From NCBI GenBank assembly GCA_945888625.1, contig CAMDAH010000007.1:52968-116967 (forward strand): a stretch of 64,000 bases of DNA. Reading direction: 5' to 3'. The translations under genes were made by a program, and so were the position numbers. The notes beneath the pieces were generated by a model. That model was given only the letters and a program-made list of their open reading frames with translations. It ran no database searches and had not been told where the DNA came from. Below are positions 8,899 through 18,866 of this stretch, one piece after another; position 1 is the stretch's first letter, and the number at the start of each line of letters is the position of its first letter. The DNA comes from Chryseobacterium gleum (GTDB lineage Bacteria > Bacteroidota > Bacteroidia > Flavobacteriales_D > Crocinitomicaceae).

Positions 8899-9563
8899 TC
8901 GTCTTGTGTTAGAATTTGTTCTAAGCGAAAGTGTAACTTTTTAGTTGGACTATACCATTCAACTAGTCCAATTCCTTCTCCAAAAAAGGTAAACATTTTA
9001 GCTTCAATACTATTTTCTTTCTTAGTGAAGGGGTTTAATAATGTTTGACGCAGCTCGTCATGAAATTCGAGACAAGGTCGTTTTTCATCCATTATTTCTT
9101 TAACAACGGCTTTCTTATGTAGGTGACGCTTTACCTCTCTTAAAAAAACGGTAGAATCGTTTACACCTTGAAACTTGCTAGCAAACCATGTGTCTAGCTG
9201 TTCATTAATTGGAAATAATTTAGCTTTGTAAAGCAACGCCTTTGTTTTTTCCTGACGATAATTTACAACCATATGATCCTGAATATCTAATGAATCTATA
9301 TTATAATTCAGCGCCTCCAAAATCCGTCCGTCGGAGGAGTAGCGCTCAACAATAACATGATTCCCCTCGTTATCACCTATCAAATAAATTCGATGAAACT
9401 CCTCTTCCAAGCCATTTGCAACATCTCGATAAAGGTAAATTTTTGGAATAGAATCGAGTGGATAAAAATAACTGGCTAAGGGATGTTCGCTTTTAATTTT
9501 CGCATTCGAAGAACAAGCCGTTAGCAAAACTATAGTACTAAGTATCAGGAAAAATTTTATCAT
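8874..9563 (-). CDS. lipoprotein of unknown function
   Basis: A 229-residue protein with the lipobox LLTAC (Cys17) at the end of a hydrophobic signal. The mature part is mixed alpha/beta with no motif I recognise. The 3' end overlaps the barrel-protein gene and the 5' end overlaps the pseudouridine synthase gene (9560-9563), giving a compact minus-strand operon yraN-rluB-lipoprotein-barrel. Coupled expression with the barrel protein suggests they may act together in the envelope, which is inference only. Confidence 0.65.
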   Translation of the reverse strand: MIKFFLILSTIVLLTACSSNAKIKSEHPLASYFYPLDSIPKIYLYRDVANGLEEEFHRIYLIGDNEGNHVIVERYSSDGRILEALNYNIDSLDIQDHMVVNYRQEKTKALLYKAKLFPINEQLDTWFASKFQGVNDSTVFLREVKRHLHKKAVVKEIMDEKRPCLEFHDELRQTLLNPFTKKENSIEAKMFTFFGEGIGLVEWYSPTKKLHFRLEQILTQDEWLKIISH

Positions 9564-10459
9564 GCTTTGGACATTTTTAAAAAAGCGACTTCTTGCTCTG
9601 TTAAATGCCGAAACATTCCCCTTGGCAAGTCCTTTTTTGTTAAACTAGCGAACTGAACACGATCTAATTTTACAACCTCATATCCGATAGCCTCAAACAG
9701 GCGCCTTACAATTCGATTTTTACCGGAATGAATTTCAACACCGACTTCTTTGGAAGAGGCATCGCTTACAAAAGAAACTAAATCAACTTTAGATCGCCCA
9801 TCCTCTAAATCTACCCCTTTAAGCAGCTTTTCAAAATCCGCTTTGTTCGCTGGTTTGTTAAGCTCAACGTGATAAATTTTCTTAGATTGATATCTGGGAT
9901 GTGTTAACTTTTTAGCCATATCACCATCGTTTGTAAAAAGTAATAACCCCGTTGTTTCGCGGTCTAATCGGCCAATCGGATATATTCTTTCCCTGCAAGC
10001 TTTGCTCACTAAAGTCATAACAGTTTTTCGGCCGCGGGGATCATCCATAGTCGTTATAAAACCCTTAGGTTTATTTAATAAAACATAGCGTTTTTTCTCG
10101 GCGTTAATCGTCTCGCCGTCGTACTGCACCACATCATCTGGTTTGATTTTATAACCTAACTCTGTTATTGTAACTCCATTAATTGTTACAACGCCGGTTG
10201 CAATGAACACATCTGCCTCTCTTCTGGAACAGATACCCGCATTTGCTAAATATTTGTTTAATCGAATAGCATCTTCATTAAAGGTTGGCAAGGGATCCCC
10301 TTTTTTAACTTTTATTTTATAATCTATGTATTTTCTTTTATCTCGGGCGGAGACCTCTTTTGACGCTGATTTAACATCAGTTTTTGCTTTTACCGTTGTT
10401 TTACGAGTTGGTTTCTCGGTTCTTTTAACGCCTCTTTTTGAGGTCTTAGGTGTGTTCAT
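9560..10459 (-). CDS. rluB: 23S rRNA pseudouridine synthase, RsuA/RluB family
   Basis: A 299-residue enzyme. The N-terminal 60 residues are Lys/Arg/Thr-rich and basic. An S4 RNA-binding domain follows (about 65-112, LNKYLANAGICSRREAD), then the RsuA-type catalytic domain with GRLDRETTGLL, in which Asp166 is the nucleophile. It isomerises a uridine in rRNA. The RluB versus RluF or RsuA choice rests on overall similarity to RluB-type Bacteroidota enzymes and is not certain. It sits 38 bases downstream of yraN and overlaps the next lipoprotein gene by four bases. Confidence 0.87.
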   Translation of the reverse strand: MNTPKTSKRGVKRTEKPTRKTTVKAKTDVKSASKEVSARDKRKYIDYKIKVKKGDPLPTFNEDAIRLNKYLANAGICSRREADVFIATGVVTINGVTITELGYKIKPDDVVQYDGETINAEKKRYVLLNKPKGFITTMDDPRGRKTVMTLVSKACRERIYPIGRLDRETTGLLLFTNDGDMAKKLTHPRYQSKKIYHVELNKPANKADFEKLLKGVDLEDGRSKVDLVSFVSDASSKEVGVEIHSGKNRIVRRLFEAIGYEVVKLDRVQFASLTKKDLPRGMFRHLTEQEVAFLKMSKA

Positions 10460-10497
10460 CGCGAGCAGATTTTTACAAAGATACGGCTAATTGCTCG

Positions 10498-10857
10498 TTA
10501 AGCAATAGGGCTAAAAGCGTCCTCAATATGCTGTATTTTTGTTTGGTACTGGTTATGTACAATAGATACCACGTCGAAACGAACTTGCTGTTCAATGTTT
10601 TTTGATTGAAGATAGTGGTTGGCAACTTTAATTATTTGGCGCTGTTTTGAACGCGTAACAGCTTTCCAGGGCTCACCAATTTCTGCCGTTTGCCGCGTTT
10701 TTACCTCAGCGACAACAAAGTTTTCCTCTTTACTAAGAATAATATCAATTTCATATTTGTTGAAGCGGTAATTTCTAGCCTCTATTTTGTACCCTTTGCT
10801 CACTAGTATATGGCAAGCTGTATCCTCGCCCCATTGTCCTAACTCATCGTTTGTCAT
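10498..10857 (-). CDS. YraN family (UPF0102) nuclease-fold protein
   Basis: A 119-residue protein with the hallmarks of the YraN/UPF0102 family: GEDTACHILVSKGYKI near the N-terminus, YEIDIIL with the conserved Asp, then VAEVKTRQ, the E-x-K core of the PD-(D/E)XK restriction-endonuclease-like fold. The family is widespread in bacteria and its biochemical role is unsettled. It probably heads the minus-strand operon leading to rluB. Confidence 0.87.
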   Translation of the reverse strand: MTNDELGQWGEDTACHILVSKGYKIEARNYRFNKYEIDIILSKEENFVVAEVKTRQTAEIGEPWKAVTRSKQRQIIKVANHYLQSKNIEQQVRFDVVSIVHNQYQTKIQHIEDAFSPIA

Positions 10858-10889
10858 AACCTCTTTTATTTGAAGTTACGATTTTATTC

Positions 10890-13166
10890 CTAGTTATACA
10901 AATGAAGAAATCCGTGTCCAACTATTTCTTTTCCACTCAGCCCAATTGCCGTATACTTATAGAAGTAAATTCCGTCGTTTGCATCTTTACCATCAATCTT
11001 TCCATCCCAACTTGGGTTGTCATTAACTAAATCCGTTGAGGATTTATCAAATACGACATTTCCCCAACGATTAATGATTACCAAGCTCAAGGTCGTTAAA
11101 TTTTTAGATGTAAGGAAAAAATTTGCGTTTTTATCATCTCCGTTCGGCGTGAATACGTTTGGTGCCTCCACCTCGGGATTTGGTGGCACTGGGTAAGTAC
11201 AAGATCCATCATCCTGACTTGCGCTTGGATCAAAATTTAATGCTGTGGAGTCATTACAGCCACAAATTTCAACTGTAATTGTTGCATAAGCTGTATCAGA
11301 ACACAATGAACCTTGAAATACGATTAATTGAATAGTATATAACTGTGCAGCTGCTGGATCGTAGCTAGTGGATTGTGGGTTTAGGTCACCTGCTATAATT
11401 GTTTGCCCATTACCAAAGTTCCAATTGTAACTATTCCCATTTTGACTATTATTGATCACTGCAACATCAAGTGGTGCGCAGCCACTTGTTGGAATAGCTT
11501 GAAAAGAGGCTATTGGTGGGTTTAATATGTCTATAAAAGCACTATCACTAACTTCACAAACATCGTCTGTTACTGTTATGAAATACCAACCAGACGGCAA
11601 GTTTTGCCAAACCGAAGCATCAATGAAGCCATTTGGCCCTGGTCCAGTCCACGTATACGAAGGTATTCCGTTTGTTCCACTTGCCACTGCAGAAACAGCT
11701 CCTGATGGCTGACAACTTGATGGAAATATTAAAATCGTATCAATAGCCAGTGTTTGATTCATTGTTACTGTCAGGGTGTCCGTTTGGGAAAAATTACAAA
11801 AATCGACTGCTGTTATAATGAAATTTACGGTCCCATTCTGTGAAACATTGAGGTAAAGGGAATCATTTGTACTTAATTGAGTCCCTGACATCGATGTCCA
11901 TGTGTAAGCATAGGGCGCATATCCTCCTGACGCGGAAACAGTTACCAATAAATTATCATCGGCACATAGGATAGTGGTATCGGACTCTGAAATGTTAATT
12001 ATCGGTCCGTCTCCAATATAAATTGTCCCTGTGGAAAATATGGTGTCTCCACACGGGTTAACAATTGCAACAGAAATGGTTACCGATTCAAATCCTTCAA
12101 GAAGACCATCTTGGATTGGCGTAAGATTAATTATTACCGTATCCACACCCGGTAAAAACACAATTGGATTAGTTAAATTGTTGTAATCAGAACCTTGGAT
12201 TGCGTTTCCTGTTATTGTATAATTAATGATTAAGGTGTCGCCAACTTCCGTGTCAGGACGAGTAAAAATAAAGTCAGCATAAGTGCAACCCTCTACGATA
12301 GTGGTGTCCCCTGAAACAGTGGCAACGGATACGTCAACGGCATCCGAATTAAAACTTCCCGCTTCTAAAAACACCCCTGAATCATAACTTTGATCACCCA
12401 CATTAGCAATCGCCAATTTAATATGATAAACCTCATTGCATTGTACATCCGCAGAAGCTGTCAATAAAACGGTTGTCCCATCATATTGAATGGCATCGCC
12501 ATAGGTTGGTGTTGAAACCGCTTCATTAAAAACATAATAAGAAGTATTAGATTGGTCACCTACATTATTTATGGTAACAGGAATTCCTCCAGGAATAACC
12601 GCAATATTGGCGCCTCCATTAGGATAACCGCCTAAAATGTGTGGGCCAGAAATTCCAGGTCCCCATAAAAACAAACCGAATGCATCGTTAAAACTAGATG
12701 GTGAAAATTCTGGGTATTCATCAGAACCAAACATATAATTGAAAAACAAAGTGTCCCCTGAAGGGATGAAATCAAATTCTAGCACAATTCCATTTTCAAC
12801 TGATCCATTTGCAATGTCATTTAAATGAGGGTCTCCTGAAACTGACGCTGTTGGAGGTGTATTATTCGTGGAAAATGTTGAGTTATTAGGCCCAATTGCA
12901 CCACTAGCGTTTCCCGTCGTTAATACTAGTCCACTTGAAATTGGAAAAGTTGGATTTGAATTGGTGAAATAACCTATGCTCCCAACGGGCGTGTTGGAGG
13001 CTCCTAAATTGCCATTTATCATAATGTTAAAAGCTGTAACACCGGAACCCAATAAAACACCATTAATTAATTGTTGTGGTGTTTGTGTATTAGTGACCAC
13101 AATAGGTTGAGCCACAGCAGATAAAAAAACAAAAAACAGAGTGCAAATTGCTAAAATTAATTTCAT
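10890..13166 (-). CDS. large T9SS type B surface protein with choice-of-anchor L and PKD domains
   Basis: The start is set at the ATG at 13166 because it gives a clean signal peptide (MKLILAIC...AVAQ); an upstream in-frame ATG at 13232 adds 22 residues that do not look coding. The 758-residue product has a choice-of-anchor L domain in the first ~270 residues (GSDEYPEFSPSSFNDAFGLF). Calx-beta/PKD-like beta modules follow, then a PKD domain (NNSQNGNSYNWNFGNGQTI). It ends in a gliding-motility-type C-terminal signal (NVFTPNGDDKNANFF ... WDGKIDGKDANDGIYFYKY), which directs T9SS export and surface attachment of type B cargo. It is probably an adhesin or cell-surface structural protein. Confidence 0.85.
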   Translation of the reverse strand: MKLILAICTLFFVFLSAVAQPIVVTNTQTPQQLINGVLLGSGVTAFNIMINGNLGASNTPVGSIGYFTNSNPTFPISSGLVLTTGNASGAIGPNNSTFSTNNTPPTASVSGDPHLNDIANGSVENGIVLEFDFIPSGDTLFFNYMFGSDEYPEFSPSSFNDAFGLFLWGPGISGPHILGGYPNGGANIAVIPGGIPVTINNVGDQSNTSYYVFNEAVSTPTYGDAIQYDGTTVLLTASADVQCNEVYHIKLAIANVGDQSYDSGVFLEAGSFNSDAVDVSVATVSGDTTIVEGCTYADFIFTRPDTEVGDTLIINYTITGNAIQGSDYNNLTNPIVFLPGVDTVIINLTPIQDGLLEGFESVTISVAIVNPCGDTIFSTGTIYIGDGPIINISESDTTILCADDNLLVTVSASGGYAPYAYTWTSMSGTQLSTNDSLYLNVSQNGTVNFIITAVDFCNFSQTDTLTVTMNQTLAIDTILIFPSSCQPSGAVSAVASGTNGIPSYTWTGPGPNGFIDASVWQNLPSGWYFITVTDDVCEVSDSAFIDILNPPIASFQAIPTSGCAPLDVAVINNSQNGNSYNWNFGNGQTIIAGDLNPQSTSYDPAAAQLYTIQLIVFQGSLCSDTAYATITVEICGCNDSTALNFDPSASQDDGSCTYPVPPNPEVEAPNVFTPNGDDKNANFFLTSKNLTTLSLVIINRWGNVVFDKSSTDLVNDNPSWDGKIDGKDANDGIYFYKYTAIGLSGKEIVGHGFLHLYN

Positions 13167-13458
13167 TATTATTATTTTAGTATTAACTATTAAACGTAGA
13201 CCATTCCTCCTCGACATTAGTTGCATAAACACAAATATAGCAAGAAGAACTGTTTCAAAAAAACACGCCCTTTTATCTACACTAACTCACTTTAAGGCTT
13301 CATATTGGTATTTTACCAATGCTCCTTTTAAAAAATTAATGTAGCTTTTAACTGAAAAAAATCTACTTTTAGAAAAGTAAATAACTACTTATTAAATTTT
13401 TGTAAAGTAATCGAATCCATTACTTATTTTTACGAATAATTTAACCGATATACCCCAC

Positions 13459-13932
13459 ATGAAACAAATACTCATTTTTATTTTTTCGGCAGTTCTTCTT
13501 GGTGCATGTTCTGTTTTTGAAACACCAGAATTAGTTTCCTTTGACGGGTACAAATTAAACGAAATGAACGCAAACAATATTAAAGTTAATCTTGATGTGG
13601 TAATTGACAATCCAAATTGGTACGCCATTAAAGTAAAAAATGCTGCCGTTGATTTATTCGTTGAGGATAACAAACTAGGCGAAATAAAAATCAACGAAAA
13701 GATAAAAATGAAACGAAAAAAAGAAAGTAAAATAGCTGTACCCCTAACATTAGAATTAGAGCAGGGTGCTATGATTAAAATGGTTGGGTGGGCTGTCCGA
13801 GATTCCATAAACCTTCAATTTAGGGGCTATGTAAAAGCCGGCACATTTTTCTTTTACAAGAAATTTCCTGTTGACCTAAAAAAAAATATTTCGACTAAAA
13901 ACATCACTAAAAACCTATTTAATTCTCCCTAA
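13459..13932 (+). CDS. LEA14-like (LEA type 2) lipoprotein
   Basis: A 157-residue lipoprotein with lipobox LLGAC (Cys17). The mature part contains the LEA_2/WHy pattern: an immunoglobulin-like beta sandwich with VNLDVVIDNPNWYAIKVKNA, where the DNPN turn is typical, and a later KIAVPLTLELEQG strand. It has the usual length for Bacteroidota homologues. It ends two bases before polA. The role is unknown; LEA2 domains are often linked to desiccation or stress in other organisms. Confidence 0.75.
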   Translation: MKQILIFIFSAVLLGACSVFETPELVSFDGYKLNEMNANNIKVNLDVVIDNPNWYAIKVKNAAVDLFVEDNKLGEIKINEKIKMKRKKESKIAVPLTLELEQGAMIKMVGWAVRDSINLQFRGYVKAGTFFFYKKFPVDLKKNISTKNITKNLFNSP

Positions 13933-13934
13933 TT

Positions 13935-16751
13935 ATGCTGTCTATTGATTCACCAAAAAAACTGTTTTTATTAGACGCCTACGCATTAATCTATCGGGCC
14001 TATTTTGCCTTTGCTAAAAATCCACGGGTCAACTCAAAAGGGGAAAACACTTCGGCGGCTTTCGGTTTTACTAATGTCTTGATTGATATCATCAAAACTG
14101 AAAAGCCGACCCATATTGCCGTTGTTTTTGACCCTCCTGGAGGCTCAACCCATCGCCAAGAACAATTTGAAGCATATAAAGCACACCGGGAGGAAATGCC
14201 AGAAGCTATTCGATCAATGATTTTACCAATTAAACAAATTGTTGAGGCCTTTAATATTCCACTTTTGGAAATGCCCGGGTACGAGGCCGACGATTTAATT
14301 GGTGCCTTAGCTAAAATTGCTGAAACAAAGGGTTTTATTACCTATATGATGACGCCAGATAAAGATTATGCGCAGCTGGTTAGTGATAAAACATTCATTT
14401 ATAAACCCGGAAGAGGAGGTAATCCGGCGGAAATTTTAGGTGTAAAAGAAGTCTGTGAAAAATTTGAAGTTGAAAATCCACTCCAAGTAATCGATATTTT
14501 AGGCTTGTGGGGTGATGCTGCAGACAATATCCCAGGAATACCTGGTATAGGCGAAAAGACCTCTAAAATACTAATTGCTAAATATGGTTCTATTGAAAAC
14601 CTGATTGCCAACGCACATGAATTAAAAGGAAAACAACAGGAAAATGTTATTGAATTTGCTGAACAAGGATTGGTTTCAAAAATGCTGGCGACAATTATCA
14701 CCGACATCGACGTTGTATTCGATGAAGATAAACTTATCATGTGTGATGTTGATTCGGAAAAAGTAAAAAACATTTTTACCAAATTAGAATTTAGAAATTT
14801 GGCTAAACGAATACTAGGGGAGGACTTAGTAATACAAACGGATTTTGCGCATCCTCAAAATGGAACAAATAATCAGCTTGATTTATTTGGCGTGCAAAGC
14901 ATGATTGAACCACAAGAACCTGTTGAAACCGCTACATATAAAACCATAGTTAGTGAAAAACCAAGCTATCATCTTATCAGTACACAAGAAGAACGCGATG
15001 AGTTATTAGGGATTTTGCTTCAGCAAAAACAAGTTTGCTTTGATACCGAAACAACGGGTATTGATGCATTACATGCCGACCTAGTTGGGATGTCTTTTTC
15101 ATACAAAGCAAGAGAAGCTTTTTATGTTCCTGTTCCCAAAGACTTTGAAGAGGCAAAAAAAATAGTTGGCTTTTTTGCACCCTGCTTTGAAAACACATTG
15201 ATTGAAAAAATTGGACATAACATTAAATACGATTTAAAAATTTTAAATCGATATGATGGAAAGGTACTTGGACCAACCTTCGATACCATGATAGCCCATT
15301 ATTTAATTAATCCGGAAGCTAGGCAAAGCATGGATTTCTTAGCTACCTACTACCTAAACTATCAGCCTATTTCCATAGAAACGCTGCTTGGAAAAAAAGG
15401 CAAGGGGCAAGGAAATATGGCAGATTTAAAGCCTGAAGAAATTACTGATTATGCCTGTGAAGATGCAGATATTACCTTGCAATTAAAACAGGTGTTAGAA
15501 CCTCAAATTCAAAAGCCACATTTAGCTGATTTGTTCTATAAAATGGAAATGCCCTTAGTTGAAGTGCTAAAAGACATGGAATTTGAAGGGATTGCAATCG
15601 ATGTGCCAGCGCTAAATAGTTATTCTAAAGAATTAGACCTTATTTTAATTGAGCTTGAAAAAGAAATTAAAAATGATGCTGGGTTGGATTTTAATCTCGA
15701 TTCTCCTAAACAATTGGGTGAGGTGCTTTTTGAACACTTAAAAATTTCTTCAAAGGCAAAAAAGACGAAAACTGGGCAGTATGCTACGGGCGAAGATGTT
15801 TTACAAAAGCACGAAAAAGACCATCCCATTATACCCAAAATATTAGAATACCGTCAGCTTCGAAAATTAAAATCCACCTATGTTGACCCATTACCTATGC
15901 TTTGTGATCCTGTTGATGGGAGGATTCACACCAACTTTATGCAAACCGTAACCGCAACAGGTAGGCTTAGTTCAAACAATCCAAACCTTCAGAACATTCC
16001 TGTTCGTTCAGCAAAAGGACGTGAAATCAGGCGGGCATTTGTGGCTCGGAATCCTGAGTTTAAGCTTATGGCAGTAGATTATTCTCAAATAGAATTAAGA
16101 ATTATTGCTGCTCTAAGTGAGGACGAAACCATGATTTCGGCTTTTAAGGCGGGGCTCGACATTCACACTGCTACGGCATCCAATGTGTTTAAAACCCCAT
16201 TAACAGCGGTAACAAGAGATCAGCGTAGCGCAGCCAAAGCGGTAAATTTTGGGATTATTTATGGACAATCCGCTTTTGGACTGGCACAAAACCTTTCTAT
16301 TTCTAGAACAGAAGCGAAAACTATTATTGATAGTTATTTTGAGCAATTTAAAACGATTAAAACCTACATGGAAAAAGTGGTTTCAGATGCCCGGGAGCTA
16401 GGCTATGTTGAAACTATAATGAAGCGCAGAAGGTATTTGCCAGACATTAATTCTACCAATGCTATTGTCCGTGGATTTGCGGAAAGAAATGCGGTCAACG
16501 CACCGATTCAAGGGTCTGCCGCTGACATTATTAAAATGGCCATGATTGCTGTTCACAAAGCTATGAAATCCGAAAATGTGAAGTCTAAAATGATTCTTCA
16601 AGTGCACGATGAATTAGTTTTTGATGTACATGTGTCCGAAGAAATAATGATGCAATTACTGGTAAAATCAGCGATGGAAAATGCGATTGACCTAATCGTT
16701 CCGATGGAAGTAGAATTAAAACTTGCACAAAATTGGCTGGAGGCTCACTAA
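13935..16751 (+). CDS. polA: DNA polymerase I
   Basis: A 938-residue full three-domain enzyme. The N-terminal 5'-3' exonuclease is at about 5-290 (FLLDAYALIYRAYFAF, MPGYEADDLIGALA). The 3'-5' proofreading domain is at about 345-540 with an intact Exo I motif FDTETTG (Asp370, Glu372). The polymerase domain has motif A VDYSQIELR (Asp near 715), motif B AAKAVNFGIIYG and motif C QVHDELVFD (Asp near 892). It fills gaps in Okazaki-fragment processing and repair. The retained proofreading residues contrast with some bacteria that have lost them. Confidence 0.97.
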   Translation: MLSIDSPKKLFLLDAYALIYRAYFAFAKNPRVNSKGENTSAAFGFTNVLIDIIKTEKPTHIAVVFDPPGGSTHRQEQFEAYKAHREEMPEAIRSMILPIKQIVEAFNIPLLEMPGYEADDLIGALAKIAETKGFITYMMTPDKDYAQLVSDKTFIYKPGRGGNPAEILGVKEVCEKFEVENPLQVIDILGLWGDAADNIPGIPGIGEKTSKILIAKYGSIENLIANAHELKGKQQENVIEFAEQGLVSKMLATIITDIDVVFDEDKLIMCDVDSEKVKNIFTKLEFRNLAKRILGEDLVIQTDFAHPQNGTNNQLDLFGVQSMIEPQEPVETATYKTIVSEKPSYHLISTQEERDELLGILLQQKQVCFDTETTGIDALHADLVGMSFSYKAREAFYVPVPKDFEEAKKIVGFFAPCFENTLIEKIGHNIKYDLKILNRYDGKVLGPTFDTMIAHYLINPEARQSMDFLATYYLNYQPISIETLLGKKGKGQGNMADLKPEEITDYACEDADITLQLKQVLEPQIQKPHLADLFYKMEMPLVEVLKDMEFEGIAIDVPALNSYSKELDLILIELEKEIKNDAGLDFNLDSPKQLGEVLFEHLKISSKAKKTKTGQYATGEDVLQKHEKDHPIIPKILEYRQLRKLKSTYVDPLPMLCDPVDGRIHTNFMQTVTATGRLSSNNPNLQNIPVRSAKGREIRRAFVARNPEFKLMAVDYSQIELRIIAALSEDETMISAFKAGLDIHTATASNVFKTPLTAVTRDQRSAAKAVNFGIIYGQSAFGLAQNLSISRTEAKTIIDSYFEQFKTIKTYMEKVVSDARELGYVETIMKRRRYLPDINSTNAIVRGFAERNAVNAPIQGSAADIIKMAMIAVHKAMKSENVKSKMILQVHDELVFDVHVSEEIMMQLLVKSAMENAIDLIVPMEVELKLAQNWLEAH

Positions 16752-16760
16752 ATAATTAAT

Positions 16761-17153
16761 ATGAGCAACTTCATTTTTTTTAGCCTGATGACCAGCTTTC
16801 TTTTTGCTTGTAATAAACCTATTTATGATTATAGAAGTAAATATGTTGGGACATACGAAGTGATTCAATATAATCAGAGCTGGACAATGGGACAAGCGTA
16901 TTCCTATGACACGAGTTATTATGATATAAAAGTGGAACGTTCGGATGAAAAATATTATGTGAATTTTAACTCTGATAATGGGGAAACAAGTTATCTTTTA
17001 GAAAAAGACGGGACGATACATTATAAAAGTTCTGATTGGCATTACCAAATTGAAGGGGGTTTTCTTACAAAATCTAAATTTAAGCTAACTGGTGGTTATT
17101 TTGGCTTAGGGGGAGGAAATTCTTTTACAGCTACCGGGAATAAAACAAAATGA
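16761..17153 (+). CDS. small lipoprotein, function unknown
   Basis: A 130-residue lipoprotein with lipobox LFAC (Cys17), followed by a beta-rich domain with many Tyr and Gly (KYVGTYEVIQYNQSWT, KFKLTGGYFGLGGGN). The pattern is that of a small lipocalin-like or META-like Bacteroidota lipoprotein. It lies nine bases after polA and is probably cotranscribed with it. Confidence 0.6.
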   Translation: MSNFIFFSLMTSFLFACNKPIYDYRSKYVGTYEVIQYNQSWTMGQAYSYDTSYYDIKVERSDEKYYVNFNSDNGETSYLLEKDGTIHYKSSDWHYQIEGGFLTKSKFKLTGGYFGLGGGNSFTATGNKTK

Positions 17154-17175
17154 TAGAAAAACACATTGAATTGGT

Positions 17176-17183
17176 TAAATTTG
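17176..17183 (+). promoter_or_regulatory. -7 promoter element 4 bases before the dxr ATG
   Basis: TAAATTTG fits TAnnTTTG exactly and ends four bases before the ATG at 17188. If used, transcription would start at or within a base or two of the initiation codon, giving a leaderless message. The -33 position is poorly conserved. Confidence 0.45.
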
Positions 17184-17187
17184 ACGA

Positions 17188-18351
17188 ATGAATAAGAAGA
17201 AGGGAATTGCCATTCTAGGCTCCACAGGTTCCATTGGCACGCAGACATTAGAAGTAATTGAAACTTATCCAGACTATTTTGATTTACAAGTCATCACGGC
17301 TAATAACAATGTTGATTTACTGATAGAACAAGCGCTGAAATTTCACCCCAACTCGGTCGTTATTTCTAATGAAAGTCATTATAAAAAGTTAAAAGAGGCC
17401 TTGTGGAATGAAGACATACATATTTATGCTGGAGAGGACGCGCTGTGCCAAGTGGTTGAGTCTACAGACGTTGATATTGTACTGACGGCCTTGGTTGGTT
17501 ATGCGGGCTTACGACCAACCATTTCAGCTATTAATGCTAAGAAATCTATTGCTTTAGCCAATAAAGAAACATTAGTGGTTGCAGGGGAATTAATAACGCA
17601 ACTGGCAAAAGAAAATGGAGTTCCCATATTTCCTGTAGATTCGGAACATTCAGCTATCTTTCAATGCTTAGTTGGCGAGTTTAATAACCCAATTGAGAAA
17701 ATTTACCTTACGGCATCCGGAGGGCCATTTCGAGGATATTCTATCGATCAACTTTCAAAAGTAACCTTAGAACAAGCATTAAAACATCCGAATTGGTCGA
17801 TGGGGGCAAAAATAACCATCGATTCTGCTTCTTTAATGAATAAAGGATTAGAAGTGATTGAGGCCAAATGGCTATTTAACTTACAAAGCCATCAAATAGA
17901 TGTAATTGTGCACCCACAATCTATCGTTCATTCGCTTGTTCAATTTGAAGATGGGAGCATGAAAGCACAAATGGGCTTACCAGACATGAAATTGCCTATC
18001 CAATTTGCCCTTACCTATCCCCAACGGCTCAAAACAGATTTCCCTCGTTTTAATTTCATAGATTATCCAAATTTAACCTTTGAACAAGCGGATAGAAATG
18101 TCTTTAAAAATTTAGATTTAGCCTACCGAGTTATGGAAATGAAGGGCACCGCCGCCTGTGCATTGAACGCAGCAAATGAAGTGGCTGTAGCGGCATTTTT
18201 AGAAAACAAAATTTCATTTTTAGCTATTTCCGAGTTAAATGAACACGTTGTAGAGGAAATGACAAATATACTTTCCCCAAAATACGATGATTTCGTAAGC
18301 GTGGACCTAAGCGCTCGAGAAATCACCAATCAAAAAATAGAACGCTTATGA
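17188..18351 (+). CDS. dxr: 1-deoxy-D-xylulose 5-phosphate reductoisomerase
   Basis: A 387-residue enzyme of the MEP isoprenoid pathway that converts DXP to 2-C-methyl-D-erythritol 4-phosphate with NADPH and a divalent metal. It has the nucleotide-binding motif GSTGSIGTQTL (11-21), the metal- and substrate-binding PVDSEHSAIFQ segment (near 150), LTASGGPFRG, and HPNWSMGAKITIDSASLMNKGLE. Length is typical. The partner enzyme dxs is also in this window (32481-34460) but not linked. Its 3' end overlaps the next gene by four bases. Confidence 0.97.
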   Translation: MNKKKGIAILGSTGSIGTQTLEVIETYPDYFDLQVITANNNVDLLIEQALKFHPNSVVISNESHYKKLKEALWNEDIHIYAGEDALCQVVESTDVDIVLTALVGYAGLRPTISAINAKKSIALANKETLVVAGELITQLAKENGVPIFPVDSEHSAIFQCLVGEFNNPIEKIYLTASGGPFRGYSIDQLSKVTLEQALKHPNWSMGAKITIDSASLMNKGLEVIEAKWLFNLQSHQIDVIVHPQSIVHSLVQFEDGSMKAQMGLPDMKLPIQFALTYPQRLKTDFPRFNFIDYPNLTFEQADRNVFKNLDLAYRVMEMKGTAACALNAANEVAVAAFLENKISFLAISELNEHVVEEMTNILSPKYDDFVSVDLSAREITNQKIERL

Positions 18352-18860
18352 GCATTCAAAACCTATTCGTGTTTTTTATGAGTGTATATTTTATCGCAAG
18401 TTGCCAATCCTATCACATACAGCTGCACGGTGATATTTATAAACCATATTGCGGAGGAGCAAGACCTACAGAGGAGCAAGAAAAGGGTGACGTGATAGCT
18501 GCTTCGAATAGCGTTTTTATTGTTTTTGACTTATCAAATAATCAAAAAAAAGCGGTAAAAAACATTAAACTGGATAGTAATGGGAATTATTTTGGTGTAT
18601 TGAAAGAGGGGCGTTATGTATTACAGCAAGTAGAAAAATCTTGGTCAACAGAAACCTTAAAAAATTATTATTCCGTATCAGACACCATAAATTATCGCTA
18701 TGCCGGTGAGAAAAAAATTGCGATTTGGAAAGATCAACTAGATTATGATTTTGAAGTTAAGAAAGAAACATCAAAAAGTGCCTATAATTTTGTCCTCAAA
18801 GAAAGATGTTTTGTCGGCTTAAATCCATGTTTTGAATATATTGGGCCAAAACCTAGATAA
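18348..18860 (+). CDS. lipoprotein of unknown function
   Basis: A 170-residue lipoprotein (lipobox FIASC, Cys19) overlapping dxr by four bases. It contains the motif YKPYCGGARPTEEQEKG, a pattern I have seen in other Bacteroidota secreted proteins without assigned function. A beta domain follows, rather like a carboxypeptidase-regulatory or transthyretin fold (IKLDSNGNYFGVLKEGRYVL). It has four Cys after the lipobox, so disulfides are possible. It converges with the next gene, six bases away. Confidence 0.6.
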   Translation: MSIQNLFVFFMSVYFIASCQSYHIQLHGDIYKPYCGGARPTEEQEKGDVIAASNSVFIVFDLSNNQKKAVKNIKLDSNGNYFGVLKEGRYVLQQVEKSWSTETLKNYYSVSDTINYRYAGEKKIAIWKDQLDYDFEVKKETSKSAYNFVLKERCFVGLNPCFEYIGPKPR

Positions 18861-18866
18861 CAACTA

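Noticed and set aside
13167..13458. 292-base gap, checked for genes, small RNA or terminator
   Set aside because: AT-rich, with no convincing open frame, hairpin or exact -7 box. It probably just holds the two divergent promoters.
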